Assembly: GCA_023014365.1 (NCBI GenBank)
Contig: JAEBUN010000004.1
Coordinates: forward strand, 2,232,001-2,296,000
Direction: 5' to 3'
Origin: Lepiota brunneoincarnata
Taxonomy: Eukaryota; Basidiomycota; Agaricomycetes; Agaricales; Agaricaceae
Length of the DNA: 64,000 bases
Part shown: positions 36,434 to 46,860 of the stretch, piece by piece
Layout of the letters: the number at the start of each line of letters is the position of its first letter
How positions within the stretch are numbered: position 1 is the first letter of the stretch
Position numbers and translations under genes: made by a program
Notes under the pieces: model-generated
The model's input: the letters and a program-made list of their open reading frames with translations, nothing else
Databases searched by the model: none
Told to the model about the DNA's origin: nothing

Positions 36434-39317
36434 TCAATACTGCCCGTATTCGCCACTTCGTATTGTGTCAAAACTCTCCCTCCCAAACTCCAAGAAACTT
36501 TCCGCTTGGATACTGCTTTGTAGGGTCCCATTTGAACTCTTCATACTCAATTCCATGCCGAAATCCAAATCGACATCCCTATCTGCATCGTCGTCGTCAA
36601 TATCCAAAAACGACGGTTTCCTTAGCAAGGACTTCCGATTCATCTTCATCCCCATAATGGATGACTGTGCTCCTGTCCCCCGGGGCATGCGGAAACTGAG
36701 GGGCGGAGGCCTCGATGCAGACTTGACGGGAGCTGTATTATTGCGGCTCGCTGCATATTTCATCTCCCCGTCACGACCAACATCAGCAATCCGTTTAGGT
36801 TCGGGGTCAGAAATAGCTACAGGAGGCCCCGTGACAACTTGTGCTTTGTATCGTGGCCGTGGCGGGGGTGGCAGACTCTTCATGGGCAACACGGGAGCAT
36901 TACTTGCTCCCGAGTTCTTCCTCCGTGTTTTGTTCACATTCAGAGGGGCAACGGGCCGGGCTGAGATAGGGGTCGTATTAGGAGTAGAAGTGGCAGGGTC
37001 AGGGGCTGTTCCCAGTGCTTCTGGTTCGTGTATAGTCGACATTGGTGCTACGGATACCAGTTGTGAAGACCCTGAAGCTGTAGAGGGGCGATGGGAAAGG
37101 CGAGGGGGTAACGTAGATGGTTTAGTTATCAACGACAACGCCCGTGTTATATGTAATCCCGGCGTTCCAGTCGCATCAGGCACAGATCCTGTACCTGAAA
37201 CACCATCCCGCAAAAGATTCACAAACTCAGACACAGGTGAAGAGAAGATACCAGATGGTAAGATTTCACTATCCCGGTCGGACAGCACTGCTGACGTCGT
37301 TGATATTGACCTCTCTCTCATTGGTGGAAGTGGAACGGTTGACAGCAACGGGCTAATAACTGAGATGTCATCAAGCCCCGCCTCGACCTTGGCCAACTCT
37401 TCCGGCGACATAATCCGTTGCGGAGCGTAATCTGAACGGACGGGGCTGAGTGGGGGGTGGTCAGGATTCTCTTCCCAGAAAGATCCAGCTGTCGAGATGC
37501 TGGTGGGCCATGGTTTGAACGGAGAGGAGGTTGAAAAGATTTCCTGGTCTGATCGCAAACTGAATAGTGAGTGGGCATCATCTTCAGTTGTGTGGATCCC
37601 TGAAGAAATCGAAGGTCGACGTAAACTCGACCCGGAGAATACCCGCCTTCGACCGGGTAACGAGCTGTGGCTGACCATGCTTCCGTGTTTTTGCTCCACA
37701 GTGGCGGAGGCGCAGCGAGAAGGTTCTGCAGCCTGAGGAGATGCAGGCGTGCTAATAGAAGAAGTGTGACCATGCCTGAACCCAAGAGGCAGTGGAGGGA
37801 TAGGGAGACGGTGAAAGGAGCGCTGCTTTCGAGGGGCTTTCTCTGTCGTTAGTTCCAGAGATGGAGAGGCAGGCGTTTGTATGGGAGGTAGACGTTTGGT
37901 GATAGAAGATTGCGAAATAGCTTTCTTCAAACTTCGAGGTGGAGATAAACCCAGGTAAGACTTGGAACTTGACGCAACGGGGCTTGAGTCCGGCTTCTGG
38001 GTCCCTTCTAACATTATTGGCGAAGAAAGGTTGGTCCAGAGATCTCCTCTTTTTCTTGGGGCTGTGAAGATGGCTAGAGATAATGTCTCTGTTCGAAGAC
38101 ACCGAGGATACGAAAGAGAGACTTGAGGAAGATAACGAACTTGGGCGCGGCAGAATGTCCGAAGCTCCTTCCAAGGTAGGTTCCTCATGGACCTCCAAAC
38201 TTGGGGGTGCAGGTAGGTCGTGCGTTGGAGGTGCACTAGGAGGAAGGACCGTCCTCTGAAATGATCCTTGACGGACAACCACTCCGGGTAAAACCACGGG
38301 TAGAATAGGGCTTAGTTGACTGGGTACCGTCCTCCCTGCTGAGGCGGGACGGCCAGCGGAAGATGGTCGTCCTGCAGATGAAGGACGCGCGGATATTTTT
38401 CCACCGCCTGGGGATGAAGCGGACCTTCCAGCTGAAGAAGGGCGTCGGGGTTTAGAACCAGAATGCCCTTCCTGGAGAAAAGACGGTCGGACGGAACCGC
38501 TTTCGGTCATTCCTCTGGAACGCGTTGGCGGCCGGGGGTTAGGCTGACCGTTGGTCTGGGGACCAAAGATGACGGGCGCCCCTGTGGAAGATTCTATGCA
38601 AGTTGGATTCCTCCGTAAATTACTGAGAGATTTACTAAACGGAACCGTAAGTCAAGGTATAAGAGAACGCAGGTAAATGCCTCACGAGGGAGCCAGCTGC
38701 CGTGCACTAGGATTGACAGCCCCCAGTAAATTTTGGGATGGGGGATCCCTAGGCGAGTGAGAAGTTGAAGAGGATGAGGAATAGGAGCTCCGGACGAAGA
38801 GAGAAGGCTTATCCGATTTTGTGCTGATATCGAGAAAAGAGCTGCTGGAGTGAGCGGAGAGGCTGTTGGGGCTAGACGGGGGGTGGACAGTAATCCCCCG
38901 ACCTGCAAAAGGGTCAGAGTCGGACAGAGTCAGCAAAGACTGGCGCGCTTCGCGAGAACCGTCCATGGGCGTTAGGGGCTCAATGGAATCGGCAGGCGAT
39001 AGTGGTTGGGAGACAGGCTTGGATTGGGATCTACTCTGGACATCGGGATGGAATTGTGGTGCTGCATCTCGCTGTAGACGCGAAAGGGAATAAGACTGGA
39101 GGGGCGAAGGGGGGTCCTGGATGGTCAGAGCCGGATGTTTCTTTGACTTGAGGCCAATGACGGAGGCAAAGGAGGGGAAACTGCGACCGGAAGAGGTCTT
39201 GGAGAGGGTGGCTGAAGGTCTGTCACTGGCATACTGCTTGCGTAGGTCTTTGTTTGAGGACTTGGAGAGGGACCACCAAGTGCGCGAGGGCTGCTCGTTG
39301 CGGAAGACAGAAGACAT
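36434..39317 (-). CDS. Ser/Pro-rich unknown protein with RPSSAG repeats (two apparent +1)
   Basis: Two exons (minus): 39317-38686 and one beginning near 38581 and running to 36434, about 930 aa. The start is the ATG before SSVFRNEQPSRTWWSLSKS. Composition is strongly Ser/Pro/Arg, so most of the protein is probably disordered. Around 38335-38450 a short tandem unit repeats (ARPSSAGRPSSAGRPASAGR). Later parts include KRLPPIQTPASPSL, RRKNSGASNAPVLPMKSLPP and an acidic DIDDDDADRDVDLDFG near the end. Frame is kept only if one base is removed at GGGG 38058-38061 and one at CCCC 38579-38582, the latter at the splice acceptor. Looks like a cortical or signalling scaffold, but I do not recognise it. 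Confidence 0.65.
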
Positions 39318-40036
39318 GAAGGAAAAAGGAAAGAGAGGGGAGGAGGAGGGAGAGAGGAGACGGAATGGCCGAAAAGGGAGACTAGGCAAGGTGCATGAGA
39401 GAAATCAGAATAGTCGTCAAAGAAGTTTGGTATGTCCCTCTCCCGTTCCTTATTGCATTACCACACCCTCCCTTGGCACATCAGAAAACAACACACAACG
39501 CTAATTATCAATCCCGTCCTCTGCCCAATGACACCCTCGCTCCTGCCAGCGCAGTCTCGAGAGAATTTTTAGCGCATTCCGTGCCCACTGGCGGAATGCT
39601 TTTGGTTCAGGTGTGTCAGTCCCACACGGCATCTCTGCCGGTATGTCCATGGCCAGGGTCTCATCACCACCAACTTTGATGTGCGTCGTCATCCTATCGG
39701 GCTATCCCAGTACTTAGAGCCGAGCCATTTTCATTCACGCGCTCCACCCTTTATCCCGTCCCTTCTATGCGTTGTCAGGTTGACCCCCCCTCACGACTAC
39801 ATAGCCCATGGAAAAAAATATATTACGTGTCGGCCCGTCGCGTCTCCACGCATACAGTTCCCTAGTACATAGCCAGCCAGCATCATCCACGCAACCTCAA
39901 CTCGTCATTAACACTCCGTAATAAATTACAATTGTCCCAATTATCAATGATTGACTACTGCTAACCAATTTCCGCCCACACGTCCTCCGTATCTCTGTTT
40001 CGTGCTGCATGAGCCGCGCGAGGCATATCGTGATGG
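39318..40036. other. intergenic, no gene recognised
   Basis: About 720 bases between the 5' end of the Ser/Pro-rich gene and the 3' end of the voltage-sensor-like gene (both minus). It should contain the promoter of the former. An AT-rich stretch near 39818-39830 (GAAAAAAATATATTAC) stands out. Short frames here lack support. Confidence 0.55.
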
Positions 40037-40781
40037 TCATCTCCGTTTGGACGCCCATTCGCCTCGACATCGAACAGCACAGGATTGCGCACTAAGCGGA
40101 TGGTTCAGCTCATCTTCTTCGTCACTATCAATATCAATTTCCATGCCAAACCCGGCACGACGGGCAGCGTTGATATCAATTGGCTTGGGGCGAGAAAAGA
40201 TGGACTGGCCGGATCTGGGGGATTAGGAAGATCAGCACCAAAATAGCCCACGTCGTAGAGCTTGCAGAGTAATGCTCACTGTCGCATCACCGCAGCAAGC
40301 CGCCCGAATTGGAGCACATTCCTGGCCACTAGAAGGAGGGTGTCGAACACCTCCTCTTCCTTGCTTCCCGCACCACATTCAGCAAAAGTCAGCACCAACA
40401 ACGTCAGTGCGCAGAACGCCGTCAAGACCACATCCATGACGTTGAATGGTGATTTCCAGAATTGCTGTATATTCCATGAAATTTATTCGTATGATTCTGT
40501 AAGGCAAGAAAACATTAACGCACCCGTCCAAGCGCTACAAACCGAATTCCCACTTCGATAATCATGGCAACGTTGATGATGATTTCCAGGATGTAAAACG
40601 CCAGGCCCGGACACCCGTCCACTAGGCTCAACACCACTGTGGTCACTGAGAGAGCTGCCATTCCGAGATAGAAGAAGATGTAGGTCCTAGAGTGCACAAA
40701 ACGGTTGGCCAACCCCCTGGCAATCTCCTCGCGAGTAAGAGCATAGATGGATCTAGTGGGTCTGTGGTACGCGTACGACAT
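40037..40781 (-). CDS. small four-helix membrane protein resembling a lone voltage-sensor domain
   Basis: Exons (minus): 40781-40524, 40464-40280, 40214-40037; 621 nt, 206 aa. Four hydrophobic segments match S1-S4 of the Ion_trans fold: YIFFYLGMAALSVTTVVLSL (S1), FYILEIIINVAMIIEVGIRF (S2, with acidic residues), SPFNVMDVVLTAFCALTLLV (S3, with N and D) and DTLLLVARNVLQFGRLAAVM (S4, Arg at spacing 7 and 6 rather than every third residue). The linker GRQFWKSPFNVMD is like that of channel domains between S2 and S3. No pore helices follow; the C-terminus is hydrophilic and acidic (EIDIDSDEEDEL). Related proteins occur as conserved hypotheticals in mushrooms. Function unknown. Confidence 0.75.
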
Positions 40782-41095
40782 ATCAGCATAACCATGTAAG
40801 AGCGGAGGAAGTAGGAGATGATGTGACAGACAAGGGTTGGGTATTTCTCGGAGGGTCTTCCACGTCAGAGTTTAGATGATGGCTTTCCCCATAGTCGCGA
40901 TGATCATGTGGGTATTCATCTGGCTGAGCCATCGCTGCATGTACTCACGGCAGCCACAACTTCTGCCCCTCTTAACTTCCCCAGCTGCACGTGATCTCGT
41001 ACTGCCATGAATAATACACTGACAAACATTTGGCCGTTGCCCCTTTGCCTTATCCACCACAGTCCACACACTCCATCTGAATTAACGTTGTCAAA
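40782..41095. other. shared 5' region of two divergent genes
   Basis: 314 bases between the ATG of the voltage-sensor-like gene and the ATG of CWC25. It probably carries both promoters. No clear TATA box seen. Confidence 0.5.
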
Positions 41096-42482
41096 ATGGG
41101 TGGCGGAGACTTAAACATGAAAAAGTCCTGGCACCCGCTCCTGTTGAAGAACCAGGAGCGGGTCTGGCTCGAGGAAAAGAAAGCGGTATATAGCTTCATC
41201 TTGATAGCCCCAACCACATTCCACTAATGCTTGTCTCTAGCTCGAAGAGAAGAAAAAGCTTGATCAACTGCGCAAGGAAAAGGAAGAAGAGCGCCAGCTG
41301 CAGGAGCTTCAACGATTGCAAGAAGAACAGACTGGCAAGAAACGGCAGGAAAAGTTGGAATGGATGTATGCGACTCCTGCGACGGGGAACAGCCAGAACG
41401 CAAACGACCTGGAGGACTATTTACTGGGGAAAAAGAGGGTGGACAAGGCGTTGACTGCTGAAGATAGTGCAAAGGTGCATATAGCGTACCTCAATCCGAG
41501 TCATCACCTGATGAAATTTCCCTCTAGCTCGGTGCATCCCACAAGAACTTCATTGCAGTGCAAAATGCCAACACCGCCCGAGACATCGTAGCGAAGATCC
41601 GAGAGGATCCATTGCTCGCAATCAAACAACAAGAACAGGCTGCTTATCAGGCTCTAATGTCCAACCCATTGCGGTTGCGAGAAATGCAAGAAAGGAACGG
41701 GATCAAGCCCAAGAAGGACAAGAAAGAGCGAAAAAAGGAGAAGGAGGAGAGAAAGAGATTGAAAGCCGAGCGCAGAGCCCGACGTGAGAGGGATTCTCGG
41801 TCGCCGAGCCCGCGCGAACGACGACAATCACCCGATTCCAATGATAGGCGATGGCGGCCCTCAGTTGACGCATACTCACCATCCCCACGTTCAAGAAGCC
41901 GAGACCGTCACTCACCTCGATACGATGATTACAGGACACATCCTTCTAGGCGCTACAGTCCTGACACTCGCCGAAGGAGTGATAGTCGAAGCCCGTTGCG
42001 CCGGGAAAGAGGAAGGGGACGTGAGAGTCACGCCGGTCTCTCGTCTCACGACCGCAACAGGAGCAACAGCCCGCAATACGGCAACGGCAAACGGTTTAGA
42101 AGCTCGTCTCCCCGATCGGACGCATATCTGTCTCGTTCCAAACGTTATCGTACAGACCGGTCCCCACCTCGTCCACAACCACTTCGGCAGAAACCCCCAC
42201 CCCGAGGAAAATACGGAAACTCTTGCCAAGGACCGCACAACCCGGTTAGCTGCCATGACCTCAAATGCAACAAATATGCAAGAGGAAAGACAGAAACGGT
42301 TGGCAGAGCTTTTGGAGAAAGAGAAGGCAGAGCTGGAAAGAGAGGAGCTGGAACGTGCAAAGTCTGCCAAGTCTGGCGGTGTAGGAGGATTTATGAGTGC
42401 AGACTACAAGAAAGTTTATGGCGGACAAGGTGGTTTGGAAGACCGCATTCGGAGATCAAGGGGTACATTGGTCATTGATTAG
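41096..42482 (+). CDS. CWC25: pre-mRNA splicing factor CWC25 (one apparent +1)
   Basis: Cwc25 enters the spliceosome just before the first catalytic step. Exons 41096-41185, 41241-41474, 41528-42482; 425 aa after allowing one base. N-terminus [20 protein letters not shown] followed by [20 protein letters not shown] is the CWC25 signature, then KLEWMYATP and [11 protein letters not shown]. The middle is Arg/Ser-rich (RS-like, about 180-330). The end [20 protein letters not shown] and [14 protein letters not shown] is conserved. The switch from [12 protein letters not shown] to [18 protein letters not shown] needs one C less in the CCCCCACCCC run 42194-42203; no intron fits. An essential splicing factor, so an error in the assembly is more likely than decay. 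Confidence 0.9.
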
Positions 42483-42709
42483 TGCGTTTACCACGACTTG
42501 CTCCTTTGTAACTTTTGCATATACTGTTGGACTGGCTACCCCTTTGTACTATATAGGTCTGGTATTCACTCATTCTGCTCCTACCTCAATGATATGTGGC
42601 TCCACTCGGCGACCTCACGTGGAGGCTCTGGTGAATGCCTATTTAGTGCCTCGGCTTTCCTACTTTCGTCCACTCTGCACACGACTCTTTTTCACTAGGT
42701 ACCCCAAGG

Positions 42710-44727
42710 ATGCCACCGCGCAGAGCACCTTCCATTCCCTCGCGGACGACAAGCCCTGTCATAGAAGAAGACGATGTAGTCTCTTTCACCACTTGCTTGT
42801 AACAGGCGTTGACAAATCACCAGGCACCATTCTTTGATTCCGTTGACGAGCTTCAGCAGCATGTGAGCGTGAACTAACGGCCCTTAGCACTCCAACTTGA
42901 ACGTTACGCGACAGGGAATCAACGTCCAAGATATTCTCAAACTCAAAGTGAGTAGATTCCATTGCACCTATGTTTGGTCATCCCTCATAGCTAGTTCAGT
43001 CGGCAGCCATCAACACGGTTTCTGGAGTCAATATGACAACAAGACGGCAACTTTTAAAAATCAAGGTTGACAGAGGGCATATATGCGCATCGTTCCTCAC
43101 TTCCTGACCTATTTACTATACGCATATAGGGCATGTCCGAGGCAAAGGTAGAGAAAATCAAGGCAAGCGTCATTACTCAATCCGCCGGATGAGGATCAGC
43201 TCATTCCGTGGTGTTCTAGGAAGCTGCGCATAAGATTTTGGCTAGTTCATTTGGCGCTCCAAACCTTTCTTTGACTGAGAGATTACTGCAAAAAGGGGAC
43301 ATCCTTTGCTACCGGTATCGATGTGCAGGAACGACGGAAACGAGTAAATATCATCAGCACGGGTAGCAAGTCCGTCGATGCTATTCTCGGTGGTGAGCCC
43401 TCATTTCTGTTCCTTTGATCGGCACCAGTTGAATCTACTTCACCATCGTGATAGGAGGACTGATGTCTCAATCGATATCTGAAGGTTGGCGTGGTGATGG
43501 CCGCTCATGGTTGCTATTCGCTGAAATGGGACTAGTTTACGGAGAGTTTCGCACCGGAAAGACGCAGCTAGCACACACAATGAGTGTTGTTTCTCAGCTT
43601 CCATTCGAGCTTGGGGGTGCTGCAGGCAAGGTTTGTTGTACACTGAAATGCACCCCTTCTCCCATTGATCAATTTTAGGTCGCATATATCGACACGGAAG
43701 GTACGCGACTTGCCATGCCTGATCCACACTTGCTGATGAGACACTAGGGACCTTTCGCCCCGATCGCATCAAAGCAATAGCTGACAGGTTTGGTGTCGAT
43801 GGAAACATGGCACTGGAAAATATACTCTACGGTCAATATCATCTTTGCGTCGAACTACCCACCATATTGATGTACCGGTCAGCACGAGCTTTCAATAGCG
43901 AGCATCAGGTATTTCCCTCATGATGGCCTCTCTTTTCGACGTTCGGCAACTCAACGGCCTTTAACGATAGATGGAATTGATCAACGAATGTTCCTTGCGC
44001 TTCGCCGAGGATAAGGATTTCCGGCTGCTGGTGAATCCCTTCCCCGATCATGACTACTACTGCCTGACACTTGAAAGATCGTGGACAGCATCATGGCCTT
44101 GTTCCGCGTAGACTTTTCAGGCAGAGGGGAGCTTAGCGAGAGACAGCAAAAAGTATGCCATATTTATTACTGCTAGTCTGTACGGTGATCAACACTGTCT
44201 CTGGTTTGGGTAGCTTGCGCAGGTTCAATTCCGTTGTCATGTTATACGAGGATCAGGATCTTACACCTTACTTCCCCAGATGCTATCCAAATTGACGAAA
44301 CTGTCCGAAGAATATAATGTGAGGACTAAATCGACCTGCTTTGGAATGAGAACAGCTCACGACCAAGACACCAGATTGCCATCCTCCTCACTAACCAGGT
44401 ACAAGTGTACGTGTAGTGCACCTCCCACGAACATAATACGGACTAACGCTGCCCTGGGGATAGCTGATCCTGGTGCAACCATGACCTTTGTTGCAGGTGG
44501 CGCACTCAAACCGATCGGAGGACATATTCTATCCCATGCCTCTGCCACACGACTATATTTACGCAAGGGTGAACGATCGCAGCTTGTATGAATCACGAAC
44601 CTCCTCTGATATTTCTCACTTGACAGGTCGCGCTGAAGAACGTGTAGCTAAACTAGTTGACAGCCCGGACAGACCGGAGAGTGAAGCATCGTACAAGTTG
44701 GACGAAGGGGGCTGGACCGATGTTTAA
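42710..44727 (+). CDS. DMC1: meiotic recombinase DMC1 (RecA/Rad51 family)
   Basis: DMC1 forms filaments on single-stranded DNA for meiotic strand exchange. Nineteen exons: 42710-42775, 42824-42862, 42915-42947, 43000-43065, 43130-43162, 43220-43240, 43296-43392, 43455-43484, 43536-43630, 43679-43700, 43748-43831, 43883-43908, 43971-44030, 44078-44152, 44214-44222 (9 nt, LAQ), 44280-44318, 44375-44404, 44464-44568, 44627-44727. Total 1031 nt, one short of 344 codons. Features: helix-hairpin part [37 protein letters not shown]; Walker [78 protein letters not shown] and the C-terminal EASYKL favour DMC1 over RAD51. One base seems missing at the junction 44404/44464 (TNQVQ to ADPG). Two introns lack GT donors (see findings). 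Confidence 0.9.
44214..44222 (+). other. DMC1: 9-nt microexon of DMC1
   Basis: CTTGCGCAG between a TAG acceptor and a GT donor. It supplies the LAQ needed between RQQK and [13 protein letters not shown], a stretch conserved in DMC1/RAD51 proteins. Phase is zero on both sides. Confidence 0.8.
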
Positions 44728-45061
44728 ACTACTCCAAAGATCTTCGGTTGCCAATACTGCTTCTTGCTGCGTCCATCTTTCATGTCGCAGCATACTTCAT
44801 ACTGCGCCAATAAAAGTTTTCATGCGGGATCGAAGTACTCGAATAGTTTGCGTGGGTAGATTCCTCGCTTATCACCGTCTCGCCGTAGGTAGAGGGGAAC
44901 TTGTGGACCAATAATACTATATTTGGCCTACAAACGTTCCTTACCTTCTCAATAGGCAATGGACCTTGCAGTTTTGCACCATGTGCTCTGGAGCAACGCG
45001 TTTCGTCTGTCAGATATAAAATGTCTCTCTAGCCATTCTCCCCTACGTCCGTCGTACAATT
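44728..45061. other. intergenic DMC1 to RNase T2
   Basis: 334 bases with the DMC1 3' UTR and the RNase T2 promoter. A TATA-like box is listed separately; nothing else recognised. Confidence 0.5.
45013..45022 (+). promoter_or_regulatory. TATA-like box upstream of RNase T2
   Basis: GATATAAAAT lies 40 bases before the ATG at 45062 and is followed by pyrimidine-rich sequence (CTCTCTAG, CATTCTCCCC), as often seen around fungal transcription starts. The spacing is tight but possible. Confidence 0.4.
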
Positions 45062-46263
45062 ATGATGGTTCGAGTTGCTCTGTCCCTCTTCTTCGCTGTA
45101 ACCAGTGCCGGAGGGCTCGGGCTTAGCAGTAACGCTCCAAGTACCTATCCCAATCTTGTTTCGTGTGCTCAGGAGCCTTCAACCTTCTCATGCGAAAATA
45201 CAACCCCAATCAAGAATGCTTGTTGTTCCCCTACACCTGGGGGGCTCGTTCTGCAGACACAATTCTGGAGCACTTGGACTGGTTTGGAGCATCAAGGACA
45301 GAAACTGCCAAAAGGAAGTTGGACCATCCACGGCCTCTGGCCGGACAACTGTGACGGGTACGCATCAGATGTTCCGCTCCCCGATTGTATTCAAGAGCCA
45401 CTACAGATCGTTCGAGCAATATTGTGACTTGTCCAGGCAGTTCGATCCTGCTCCCTCCCCGCCCAGTCCTCCCTGATGGAACGGTCGTGCCTCCTTACAA
45501 GGGGCCGGGTGTCGATAGGTTCGTGAGAAATTTTGGGAGGGGGAAACTCCTGGAATACAGTGAGCATCGAGGATATCCAATGTGCCACTTTTTACCGACG
45601 ATCAATGCCGCACTCAGTGAACAACTACTGGATCAATCAGGGCGCGCCCAACCCTGATCTATGGGGACACGAAGTAAAGATATGATTGGGGATCCATTTT
45701 AGAACCAAAATGCTCACTCCCTCGCGTCTAGTTCTCTAAACACGCTACCTGCACGTCTACCTTCGACGTGGCCTGCTATGGAAAATCTCACCAGCAGCAC
45801 ACAGAAGTGATTGACTATTTCGATACCGTTATAAGGGCATTTCAACTTTACCCGACTTACAGACTTCTCGCTGCGTGAGACTATAGCATTTTATTTGATA
45901 CTGGTTTCATTCTCAACTCCCTGCCCTATATATAGTGGAGGTGTTGTTCCGTCCAACAGGACAACGTACAAACTGGGCCACCTCGAAAACATTGTCAAAT
46001 CGCAAACGGGCGCCATTCCATTCTTTGGCTGCACGAATAATGGTACGGTGCTCACGGAAGTTTGGTACTTCAACCACGTTTTTGGGACGGTGAGGGCCAA
46101 GGGTTTTTACTTTCCGGTTTTTCTTGACTAATTATTTGTCGATTAGGAGCAATTTGGTAGCTATAAGCCCATTGACTCTACCACCCCGTCAACTTGCACT
46201 AGAACGGGAGGCATCCGGTATCTCGAGCGTGGGCATTCCAGCGAGCAGGAGGTAGAGAATTGA
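45062..46263 (+). CDS. secreted ribonuclease T2 (one apparent +1)
   Basis: RNase T2 enzymes cleave RNA through 2',3'-cyclic phosphates, usually outside the cell. Exons: 45062-45357, 45407-45559, 45618-45673, 45732-45874, 45936-46089, 46147-46263; 305 aa after removing one base. Signal peptide MMVRVALSLFFAVTSAGG. Active-site segments: CAS I SWTIHGLWPDNCDG (catalytic His) and CAS II GHEFSKHATC (HExxKH). Many cysteines for disulphides, as in fungal T2 (SCAQ, FSC, ACC). The sequence goes from QYCDLSRQFDPAPS to PVLPDGTVVPPYKGPG only if one C of CCCC 45457-45460 is dropped. C-terminal part VWYFNHVFGTEQFGSY is typical. Two ATGs in tandem at the start. Confidence 0.9.
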
Positions 46264-46860
46264 TGTTATTGATTAGATATTATTATAAAAGTGCTGGCTT
46301 GTTGGTGTACCTCATACAGTTCAGCGTCCATATGGCTGCCCAGGTGTCCTCTTTCAACAATGTACTGTGTCATACAGCAGATCGTGGGTACAATTCGGTA
46401 GTATCGCAGGAAGTTTGTATAGGGAATGAATTTGGGCGGAAAGCCACTTGCGTTTCGTGCTGGTTCGCGTGAGGTTGGAGACAGCAGTTGTTAAGTACTG
46501 GAGCATTGTCGGTTGCTAGCCTGGTCCTGCAGTCGACTTCCGAGTCTGTGACCTTCGCAGTGGTCCTCTCCCCTACGCAAACATGCGGTGCTACGTCCCT
46601 GCACGCTGCTCAAGGTCGTGTTGCTGCACTTTGCTCGCCAAGTTGCCAATCGGCTTCGTGTTTGTGGCTACGCTTAGTATGGACCATGTGTAGGCATGCA
46701 TGAATGCACTCGTCTGAGACGCGAAAATCTGTCATTCACGTGATGCACGCGTTCGAGAAGTCGCGAGCGTGGAAATCATGAAACCCTGGTTGGATTGGTA
46801 GCTAAAGTGGGAGTGCGTAATTGCAGGTGTTTCACCGCTGTTCGCCACAACATAACAGCC
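46264..46860. other. intergenic, no gene recognised
   Basis: About 600 bases between RNase T2 and the sirtuin, both plus. Only short frames without domain signals. It should include the RNase T2 3' UTR and the sirtuin promoter; ACGTGATGCACGCG near 46738-46751 may be a protein-binding site, but this is a guess. Confidence 0.5.

Noticed and set aside
42710..44727. DMC1 as RAD51
   Set aside because: The [13 protein letters not shown] segment and the C-terminal SEASYKL pattern fit DMC1; the call is by motif, so a tree would be the final test.
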